Assembly: GCF_014646675.1 (NCBI RefSeq)
Contig: NZ_BMNS01000006.1
Coordinates: 248,001-312,000, forward strand
Direction of reading: 5' to 3'
Source of the DNA: Lutibacter litoralis
GTDB lineage: Bacteria > Bacteroidota > Bacteroidia > Flavobacteriales > Flavobacteriaceae
Length of the DNA stretch: 64,000 nucleotides
Part shown: piece by piece, positions 45,707 to 53,795 of the stretch
Position numbering within the stretch: position 1 is the first letter of the stretch
Layout: the number at the start of each line of letters is the position of its first letter
Notes under the pieces: model-generated
What the model was told of the DNA's origin: nothing
The model's input: the letters and a program-made list of their open reading frames with translations, nothing else
Databases searched by the model: none
Program-made: the position numbers and the translations under genes

Positions 45707-46688
45707 TATTTATTTCTAAATAACAGGTTTATTAATATTTGGAATTAGTTCAAATATAGAAGATTTTATATGTTTTTTATTAAGAATCTAATCAATATTT
45801 TGGTTAGGTTACTTCATATATTGTTGTCAAATTAATTTTAGTTAGACCAAATTCCGATTACATTATAGGTTTATTAATTACACTTTGGTAGCCATTTAAT
45901 AATATAGCCTATTTTTTTCTTATTTAAATTAAGCGATGGTTTATTGTTTTTTTAGAATAAAATGTATAAAATACATATAATAGCTTATGTTTTAAGTATA
46001 TTTATTCATTTTTTGAGCTAAAATTTACTCAGATTTTATATTTTTAATCATTTTTACCACTGCTTTTTTCTGATAAATATCATGTTTTGTTAAAATAATT
46101 AACAAATAAATTTTACAGTTATGGATATAAATTTCCAATTTTAAACTTACTAAATATATTATAATAGGTTGATTATAAATTACATATAGCACCTTTTGTA
46201 ATTCTATTATTTCACTATAGTTGTTCTAAAATATATGGTTTAAAAAAAATAAATTAAATAAATGTTAAAAATACGGTTAAAGTTTAAGGGATTTTATATA
46301 GTTTTACGTCATACATAAAAACAAATTAATTTTTAACGTAATAATTTGTATAAAATGGCTGTTAATAGACAACATTTTTTAATTAAAAAAATATATAATT
46401 CACTATTAAGTGAACAAGAAATATTTTATAATAAATGGATTTGTTTAAAACCGAAACTTAAATTTTTTTTCAACATTCAGTTGAAGGCTTTAAAAACTTA
46501 CTGTAGCACTAAAAATTTAAAATTTAAAGTAATACAAGCAAAAGCAACACTAAATACAAACTCAAATATTAACCTTTCTTTAAAAGTCACGCCTATGTAA
46601 AATTCTACTTAAAGGAAATAGTAAGCTATTTCTAAAAAATCAAATCAAAATTAACTAACTCAAGTACAAACCTTAATTTTTACAAAAT
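45707..46688 (+). promoter_or_regulatory. 982-base AT-rich gap upstream of susC; regulatory or decayed DNA
   Basis: No recognisable gene lies here. One open frame at 46346-46600 (84 codons) is Lys/Asn/Leu-rich with no family resemblance and is probably chance, although it is in the sense direction. The region is extremely AT-rich and I found no exact TAnnTTTG promoter in it. It must hold the susC promoter and leader, and its length is unusual beside the 1-24-base gaps in the leftward operon. It may once have held a regulator gene. Confidence 0.4.
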
Positions 46689-49600
46689 ATGGAAATTAAA
46701 AAACTAAAAATGAAAATATCAGTATTTATACTGCTTTTTTCAATTTTTCAGATTACGGCAACTACAGTACATTCTAAAACAAACTTAATGAATGTATCTG
46801 TAAATAGTAGTTTGAATGAAATTTCAATTGATGAAAAACAAAACCTAATTACAGAAAACTCACCTAAAAATGTAACCCAAACTGTTACAATAACTGGGGT
46901 GGTATCCGATGCTAGCGGTAATCCATTACCAGGAGTAAGTATTATGATTGTTGGAACTACTAAAGGAACTGACACAGACTTTGATGGTAACTATACATTA
47001 GAAGCTAAAAAGGGTGATGTTTTACAGTTTTCTTACATGGGTATGAAAACCAAAAAAGTTACTGTTGGTAATTCAAATACTATCAACGTTTCTTTAGATG
47101 ATGATTCTTCGGCATTAGAAGAAGTTGTTATTGTTGGGTATGGAACTCAGAAAAAAGTTAACTTAACAGGAGCTGTAAGTACGGTTTCTGCTGAGCAAAT
47201 TGAATCTAGACCTGTTTCTAATGTAATGAATGCAATTCAAGGGGCAGTGCCTAATATGTTGTTAAGTGTTGGTAATTCTGGTGGAGAACCGGGTGCAAAC
47301 ATGGCAATTAGCATACGTGGTGTTGGTTCTTTATCTGGAAACGACAGTCCTTATGTAATTGTTGACGGAATGCCTTTAGATAATCCAAATGAAATTAACA
47401 ATATTAACCCAGAAGATATTGCAAACATTTCTGTATTAAAAGATGCTGCGTCAACTGCAATTTATGGTTCTAAGGCAGCTTTTGGAGTAATACTTATTAC
47501 AACTAAAAGCGGAAGTGCTTCAGATGGTGTAAATGTTACATATTCTAATAACTTTATTTTTGCCTCACCGTTAAAACTACCAGAAATGATGAATTCGGTA
47601 GATTTTGCCAACTTCTTTAACTTATCTGCAACTAATGGTGGTAGTGGTAAAGTTTTTAGTGATGAAGTAATGGCTAGAATAATTGCATATGCTGAAGATC
47701 CTGTAAATAATCCAAATACTGTACCTAATGCATCAGGTGATAGATACCAACAATATACAGGTTCAAATGCGAATACAGATTGGTTTGATGCTATGTACAA
47801 AGATGTAGTTGCAAGACAACAACACAATATTAGTTTATCAGGAAAGCAAAATAAAGTAAAATACTTTCTTTCTGGATCTTTCTTCGACCAAGATGGTATT
47901 ATGGAATATGGCGATGATGAATACCAACGTTATACGTTAAATTCTAAAATTGATACAGAAGTAAATGATTGGTTTTCAATGAATGCTAATATTAGATTAT
48001 CAAAAACTTCTATTGAAAGACCAAGTTATGATAGAGGTTTATACTTACATAATATTGCTAGAAGATGGCCAGTTAATGGTATAATCATGCCAAACGGTAG
48101 TTATTCAGATGGTTCTGAGATTCCTTTTGTTATGGACGGAGGACGTTATAATAATGACAATGAAACAACAAATACAAATTTAAATTTCATTTTTGAACCA
48201 ATAAAAGATTTAAAAGTTACTGCAACATTGCTTTATAGAAATACACAATATATCTATAACAACCACAATGCAAAAGTTTCAACAACAGGACCTGCAGGAA
48301 ATGAAATTATAAATAGAGCTTGGAATGATGTTAGTAAGTATGCAAGTAAGAGCACTTATTTATCTCCTAATTTAGTTATTTCTTACAATAAATCACTAAA
48401 TAATGAAACACATAATTTTAGTGGAGTTGTAGGTTTCCAGCAAGAAGAAGATAAGTATACAAACTTATGGGGAAAAAGAAACGATTTAATTACAGATAAT
48501 GTTCCTTCAATAAGCACAGCAGTTGGAGATGACCAAACAGATGATGGGGTTGGACACTATGCAACTAGAGGTTATTTTGGACGTTTATCTTATGATTATC
48601 AAGGAAAATACTTAATTGAGTTTAATGGTCGTTATGACGCTTCATCAAAATTTGCAAGAGATGATAGATGGGCATTTTTTCCTTCAGTTTCTGCAGGTTA
48701 TAATTTAGCCAAAGAAGATTTTTGGAATGTTGACCAAATTGGAATGTTAAAACTTCGATTTTCTTATGGAAATTTAGGGAATCAAAATGTTTCAAATTAC
48801 TTGTATGTACCAAGAATGCCAGTTAATACCAACTTATGGTGGGTAACTGACTCTGGAAGACCTAATTATACCACAACGCCTGGTTTAATTAGTTCAGATA
48901 TTACTTGGGAAAAAGTTTCAACTACAAACTTTGGTGTAGATGTTTCAGCAATGAACAGTAGATTATCTGCAAGTTTAGATGTATTTACAAGACAAACTGA
49001 AGATATGTTTGGGCCAGCTGAGAAATATCCAGGTTTATTAGGTACTGGAGCCCCTTTATCTAATAATGCCTCTTTAGAAACGAAAGGTTTTGGTTTAGTA
49101 GTTAAATGGAACGATGAAATAAATGATTTTAAATACGGAGCAAGTTTTAATATTTCAAATGCTAAAACAACGGTGTTAGAATATAAGAATCCAAATAATT
49201 TATTAAATACTTATAGAGAAGGTCAAACTATTGGTGAAATTTGGGGATTTGAAACTGTTGGGTTATACCAAAGCCAAGAAGAAATAGATAATGGTGCAGA
49301 CCAATCTACAATGTATGGCGGTGTATGGTTTCCTGGAGATGTTCAGTATAAAGATTTAAATGATGATGGTCATATTGACTGGGGTGATTCAACTACAGAC
49401 AATCCTGGAGATAGAAAAATTATTGGTAACTCAACACCTCAATATCAATTTGGTTTAAATATGAATGCAAGCTATAAAGGAATAGATTTATCTATGATAT
49501 GGCAAGGTATTGGAAAAAGAGACTTATATATTGGTGGTCCTTATATGTTTGGTGTTCAAGGTAATTTATGGCAATCTGCAGGTTTTGTAGATCATTTAGA

Positions 49601-49928
49601 TTATTGGTCAGAAACTAATACAGATGCTTATTACGCGCGTCCTTCATTTAGATCTTCTTGGAGAAATCAAGAAACTCAAACAAGATATTTACAAAATGCT
49701 GCATACCTAAGATTAAAAAATATTAGTTTAGGTTATACATTCCCAAAAACAATTTTAGAAACTTTAAACCTTAGTAAATTAAGAGTATTTGTGTCGGGAG
49801 AAAACGTATTAACATTTACAAAAATGGCAGATATGTTCGATCCAGAAACTACAGGTGGTTATTGGGGAAGTGGTAAAATTTACCCATTGCAGAAAGTACT
49901 TGCAATAGGAATGAATGTTCAATTTTAA
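46689..49928 (+). CDS. susC: SusC/RagA-type TonB-dependent outer-membrane transporter
   Basis: The 1079-residue protein has a signal peptide (after MKISVFILLFSIFQITATTVHS). A carboxypeptidase-regulatory-like domain follows (about 69-135; ITGVVSDASGNPLPGVSIMI), then the TonB box region EEVVIVGYGTQKK, plug domain (VIVDGMPLDNPNEINNINPE) and a beta-barrel ending in aromatic NVQF. A full STN domain, which would signal to an anti-sigma factor, is absent; only a short low-similarity stretch lies between signal peptide and the regulatory domain. It forms the import complex with SusD next door and would bring sulfated oligosaccharides into the periplasm. Confidence 0.95.
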   Translation: MEIKKLKMKISVFILLFSIFQITATTVHSKTNLMNVSVNSSLNEISIDEKQNLITENSPKNVTQTVTITGVVSDASGNPLPGVSIMIVGTTKGTDTDFDGNYTLEAKKGDVLQFSYMGMKTKKVTVGNSNTINVSLDDDSSALEEVVIVGYGTQKKVNLTGAVSTVSAEQIESRPVSNVMNAIQGAVPNMLLSVGNSGGEPGANMAISIRGVGSLSGNDSPYVIVDGMPLDNPNEINNINPEDIANISVLKDAASTAIYGSKAAFGVILITTKSGSASDGVNVTYSNNFIFASPLKLPEMMNSVDFANFFNLSATNGGSGKVFSDEVMARIIAYAEDPVNNPNTVPNASGDRYQQYTGSNANTDWFDAMYKDVVARQQHNISLSGKQNKVKYFLSGSFFDQDGIMEYGDDEYQRYTLNSKIDTEVNDWFSMNANIRLSKTSIERPSYDRGLYLHNIARRWPVNGIIMPNGSYSDGSEIPFVMDGGRYNNDNETTNTNLNFIFEPIKDLKVTATLLYRNTQYIYNNHNAKVSTTGPAGNEIINRAWNDVSKYASKSTYLSPNLVISYNKSLNNETHNFSGVVGFQQEEDKYTNLWGKRNDLITDNVPSISTAVGDDQTDDGVGHYATRGYFGRLSYDYQGKYLIEFNGRYDASSKFARDDRWAFFPSVSAGYNLAKEDFWNVDQIGMLKLRFSYGNLGNQNVSNYLYVPRMPVNTNLWWVTDSGRPNYTTTPGLISSDITWEKVSTTNFGVDVSAMNSRLSASLDVFTRQTEDMFGPAEKYPGLLGTGAPLSNNASLETKGFGLVVKWNDEINDFKYGASFNISNAKTTVLEYKNPNNLLNTYREGQTIGEIWGFETVGLYQSQEEIDNGADQSTMYGGVWFPGDVQYKDLNDDGHIDWGDSTTDNPGDRKIIGNSTPQYQFGLNMNASYKGIDLSMIWQGIGKRDLYIGGPYMFGVQGNLWQSAGFVDHLDYWSETNTDAYYARPSFRSSWRNQETQTRYLQNAAYLRLKNISLGYTFPKTILETLNLSKLRVFVSGENVLTFTKMADMFDPETTGGYWGSGKIYPLQKVLAIGMNVQF

Positions 49929-49941
49929 AAACAATTAAGAA

Positions 49942-51678
49942 ATGAAAAAATATATATTTATAATGTTGCTTTTGTTGACGGTTGTTTCAATTTCTTGCGA
50001 CGAAGATTTTTTAGATAGATTCCCTCAGGATGAAATTTCTCCACAGGATTATTGGAAAACACCTAACGACTTAAAGCTATATTTAAACCAGTTTTATACC
50101 TCTTTTCCAGTTCATAGTGGATGGAGTGGTGGTACATTTGAAACAGATAACAATAGTGATAACCTTGCCAGTTTTTGGATTAACGAAAGGTTTGTAGGTA
50201 ATAATTCAACAGTACCTAATACTGGTGGTGGCTGGAATTGGGGATCTGTACGTGCAATTAATTTCTATCTAGAAAATAATTCAGATATTGAAGGTAGTGA
50301 AGAAGATATAAAACACTTTAATGGTGAAGCTTATTTCTTTAGAGCTATGATCTATTTTGATCTTGTGAAAAGATTTGGAGATCTACCTTATATAGATAAA
50401 ACTTTAGGAACAGATTCTGAAGAGTTATACTCAGAAAGGTTGCCTAGAAATGAAGTAGTTGATAAAATTATTGCAGATTTAGATTTAGCAATTGCCAACT
50501 TAAAGCCTAGAAATAACGCAGAAAATTTTAGAGTTCATAGAGGAATTGCTTTAGCTTTAAAATCAAATATTTGTTTGTATGAAGGAACCTGGGAAAAATA
50601 CCATGCAGGAACAACGTTTGCAGCTGAAACAAATAATAGTCAAAAATATTTACAATTAGCAGCAGAAGCTTCAAACACTCTAATAAATGAAGGTAACTAT
50701 ACACTTTATAATACAGGAAATGTAGATGAAGATTATAGAAATTTATTTATCCAACAAGATTATGCAGGTGTAAGTGAGGTAATGCTTTGGAAGAAGTATG
50801 ATAAGTTAGATGGCGTAAGTCACAGAGTTGGTCATTACATTCCTAGAAATGGTTCTGGTACTGGTGTTACAAAGTCTTTAGTAGATAGTTATTTATGTAC
50901 AGACGGTCAGCCAATAGCTGTTAGTCCTTTGTATACTCCAGAGCTTGAAAAAAGTTTAGGAACTATTGCGTCCACTAGAGATCCAAGATTATCGCAACTT
51001 ATATGTGAACCAGGTAATTTAATTACTGATAATGGTGGAATAAATGATGATATTTTTGAGTTTCCTACATTTCGTGATAATAATGAAGTTATTTGTACAA
51101 CAGGTTTCCAAATCTATAAAGGTGGAACTACAGATCCAACAGAACGTGAAGAATGTGAAATGGGATCAATTATATATAGGTATGCTGAAGTATTATTAAA
51201 CTATGCTGAAGCTAAAGCTGAATTAGGAACTTTATCTCAAGCAGATCTTGATAAATCTATCAATCTTTTAAGAACAAGAGCCGGAATGCCAGCAATGGTA
51301 ATTGGTTCGATAGTTTCAGATCCAAATAAGGCATTTCCAGAATTAAGCGATTTAATAAATGAAATTAGACGTGAACGTAGAGTTGAATTAGCTTTAGAAG
51401 GTAAAAGACTAGACGATTTATTAAGATGGAGAGCACATAGTCAGTTTGTAGGTAAAAGATTAAAAGGTTTTAAAATTGTTGGTAGTGATTTAGAAACTGA
51501 ATTTAGCGATTTAATTGGACCTACTATTCTTGTTGATGAAAATGGATATATAGATCCTTACAAAAATACAATTCCTGCTGGTTTTGGATTTAATCCTGAA
51601 AGAGATTATTTAAGTCCAATACCAACAGAACAATTGGTTTTAAGTAATGGTACACTTACTCAAAACCCTGGATGGTAA
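49942..51678 (+). CDS. susD: SusD/RagB-type surface glycan-binding lipoprotein
   Basis: The 578-residue lipoprotein (VVSISC, Cys19) is followed at once by DEDFLDRFPQDE, an acidic start like a Bacteroidota surface-export signal. TPR-like helices include YFFRAMIYFDLVKRFGDLPY, RYAEVLLNYAEAKAELG and RRERRVELALEGKRLDDLLRW, all classic SusD motifs. It lies 13 bases after susC and forms its lid on the cell surface. A strong hairpin follows the gene. Confidence 0.95.
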   Translation: MKKYIFIMLLLLTVVSISCDEDFLDRFPQDEISPQDYWKTPNDLKLYLNQFYTSFPVHSGWSGGTFETDNNSDNLASFWINERFVGNNSTVPNTGGGWNWGSVRAINFYLENNSDIEGSEEDIKHFNGEAYFFRAMIYFDLVKRFGDLPYIDKTLGTDSEELYSERLPRNEVVDKIIADLDLAIANLKPRNNAENFRVHRGIALALKSNICLYEGTWEKYHAGTTFAAETNNSQKYLQLAAEASNTLINEGNYTLYNTGNVDEDYRNLFIQQDYAGVSEVMLWKKYDKLDGVSHRVGHYIPRNGSGTGVTKSLVDSYLCTDGQPIAVSPLYTPELEKSLGTIASTRDPRLSQLICEPGNLITDNGGINDDIFEFPTFRDNNEVICTTGFQIYKGGTTDPTEREECEMGSIIYRYAEVLLNYAEAKAELGTLSQADLDKSINLLRTRAGMPAMVIGSIVSDPNKAFPELSDLINEIRRERRVELALEGKRLDDLLRWRAHSQFVGKRLKGFKIVGSDLETEFSDLIGPTILVDENGYIDPYKNTIPAGFGFNPERDYLSPIPTEQLVLSNGTLTQNPGW

Positions 51679-51716
51679 TACATTAATTATTTATTTGAGT
51701 TAATAATTAAGTTTCA

Positions 51717-51762
51717 AACCCATTATTACTGTTTCATAAGCCTGAAATTGTAATAATGGGTT
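51717..51762 (+). terminator. hairpin after susD
   Basis: A perfect 13-bp stem (AACCCATTATTAC / GTAATAATGGGTT) with a 20-base loop begins 38 bases after the susD stop. The T run that follows is short, so it may attenuate rather than end transcription, or protect susCD mRNA from 3' decay. The rest of the 311-base gap to 51990 shows no gene. Confidence 0.6.
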
Positions 51763-51989
51763 TGTTATATATAAGATATTTCTTGTTGTGTCGTTTCCAT
51801 GAGGTTACTGAGTGGGGTTCAAATGCAGATACTATAAATTATAACTATTTTAAAACGAAATAAAACCATATGTGAAACTCAAATTAAATGTTATAAATAC
51901 AATTATAAATTAGCTATTTTTAATTAAATTTACTGCTTATTATGTTTACATAAAAAGGCACCAATTAATTCTTAAAAATATAATTAAAT

Positions 51990-53597
51990 ATGAAATCACA
52001 ACCTATTTCCTTTATTTTAACTTGTATTTTCTTAGTTAATCTAATAAGTTGTACTACTAAAACTAAAACAACAAAAGAAACTCCCAAACAACCAAACATT
52101 GTTTTTATAATGAGTGATGACCACGCGTATCAAGCAATTAGTGCTTATGGTCACGGTCTTAACAATACTCCAAATATTGATAGAATTGCAACAGAAGGTG
52201 TTATTTTTAACGGAGGGTATGTTACCAACTCAATTTGTGCTCCAAGTAGGGCTGTAATGCTTACTGGTAAACATAGTCATATAAACGGAAAAGTTGACAA
52301 TATTTTACCGTTTAATTGGGATCAAGATAATTTTGCTAAGCAATTGCAGAACTCTGGTTATCAAACGGCTATGGTAGGTAAAATTCATTTACATGGATTG
52401 CCACAAGGATTTGATTATTCTAATGTATTACCTGGACAAGGAGATTACTACAACCCAGATTTTATTGAAAACGGCGTGAAAAAACAATACCAAGGCTACG
52501 TTACAAATGTAACAACAGATATTGCTTTGGACTGGCTTCAAAATAAAAGACAAGCCGACGCTCCTTTTTTATTATTATACCATCAAAAAGCACCTCACAG
52601 AACATGGATGCCAGAAGAAAAATATTTTACCTTATTTGATGATAAAAAGTTTGAACTTCCTGCTAACTTTTATGATGATTACAAAGGAAGACCTGCCGCT
52701 GCAAAACACGAAATGGGTATCTATAAAGATTTAGATGTTGTGTACGACCTTAAAATGTTAGACAAAGAAGGAGAAATAAAAACAGGCTATAGAAAATGGT
52801 TTGAAAACCAGTACAATAGAATGGACTCTGTTCAAAAGGCTGCTTGGGATGCATATTATACTCCAATTATAAACGATTTTAAAGAAAAAAATTACCAAGG
52901 AAAAGAATTAGCCGAATGGAAGTTTAACAGATATATGCAAGACTATTTGCGCACCATACAATCTGTAGATGATGGTGTTGGGGAAATTTTAGATTATTTG
53001 GAAGAAAACGGACTTACTGAAAATACAATTATAGTTTATACTTCAGATCAAGGATTTTATTTAGGAGAACACGGTTGGTTCGACAAACGTTTTATGTACG
53101 AAGAATCTTTTAGAACGCCTATTTTAATGAAGTATCCAAAAGAAATTAAACCAGGAACTGTTGTAAACGAATTGATTCAGAATTTAGATTTTGCACCTAC
53201 GTTTTTAGATTATGCGGGTATTGATATTCCTAAAGATATTCAAGGTGAATCTTTTAGAAAATTGGTAAATGGCGAAGCCAGTGAATGGAGAGATGCTATT
53301 TATTATACCTATTACGAATTTCCAGGTGAACACCACGTAAAACGTCATTATGGAATTAGAACAAAACAATACAAATTAATTCATTTTTATTACGATATTG
53401 ATACTTGGGAATTGTATGATTTAGAGAAAGATCCTTCTGAAATGAATAACATTTACAACAACCCAGCATATGCAGCTATCCAAAAAGATATGCATCAAAA
53501 GCTACAAGATTTAAGAGCTAAATATGGTGATAGTGATGAATTAACGCAACAAAATTTAGATAATTATTTAAAAGCTAAAGGGCTTACTAAGAAGTAG
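51990..53597 (+). CDS. S1-family sulfatase, lipoprotein (GlcNAc-6-sulfatase-like)
   Basis: The 535-residue lipoprotein (NLISC, Cys21) has MSDDHAYQAISAYG, and CAPSR with Cys83 as the formylglycine site, plus GKIHLHGLPQGFDYSNVLPG and TSDQGFYLGEHGWFDKRFMY. The pattern is that of N-acetylglucosamine-6-sulfatases, as in 33386-34960, but this protein has Ile in place of Trp in the GKWHL motif. It lies between susD and a GH20 gene, each separated by 198-311 bases, so it may have its own promoter. Confidence 0.9.
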   Translation: MKSQPISFILTCIFLVNLISCTTKTKTTKETPKQPNIVFIMSDDHAYQAISAYGHGLNNTPNIDRIATEGVIFNGGYVTNSICAPSRAVMLTGKHSHINGKVDNILPFNWDQDNFAKQLQNSGYQTAMVGKIHLHGLPQGFDYSNVLPGQGDYYNPDFIENGVKKQYQGYVTNVTTDIALDWLQNKRQADAPFLLLYHQKAPHRTWMPEEKYFTLFDDKKFELPANFYDDYKGRPAAAKHEMGIYKDLDVVYDLKMLDKEGEIKTGYRKWFENQYNRMDSVQKAAWDAYYTPIINDFKEKNYQGKELAEWKFNRYMQDYLRTIQSVDDGVGEILDYLEENGLTENTIIVYTSDQGFYLGEHGWFDKRFMYEESFRTPILMKYPKEIKPGTVVNELIQNLDFAPTFLDYAGIDIPKDIQGESFRKLVNGEASEWRDAIYYTYYEFPGEHHVKRHYGIRTKQYKLIHFYYDIDTWELYDLEKDPSEMNNIYNNPAYAAIQKDMHQKLQDLRAKYGDSDELTQQNLDNYLKAKGLTKK

Positions 53598-53620
53598 TTT
53601 AGTTTTTTTTGGTTAAACTT

Positions 53621-53740
53621 CGTCAGCTCGAGCGAATATTTTACCTTTTTAGGCTAAGCATTAGTATCGAGAATAGAAATTTTATAAAAAAAACAATAGT
53701 TCTAGATACTATTTTTTACCAAAAATTACTCGAACTGACG
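53621..53740. repeat. 120-base imperfect inverted repeat (MITE/REP-like)
   Basis: Outer ends CGTCAGCTCGAG (53621-53632) and its near complement in CTCGAACTGACG (53729-53740), and inner ends TAGTATCGAGAATAG (53662-53676) and TAGTTCTAGATACTA (53697-53711), fold into a long stem with a 20-base loop. From general knowledge, CGTCAGTTCGAGTGA...GTATCGAGAA elements are dispersed in Flavobacteriaceae genomes. It separates the sulfatase and GH20 genes and may end or stabilise transcripts. Confidence 0.65.
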
Positions 53741-53795
53741 TAACACTATATTTAAATAACAAAATAGAAAGCAAAATAGTTTAATTTATTAAAAT

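Noticed and set aside
46346-46600. 84-codon open frame upstream of susC
   Set aside because: Lys/Asn/Leu-rich, no recognisable family, no good ribosome site, in extremely AT-rich DNA where chance frames are common. Mentioned only as part of the gap.
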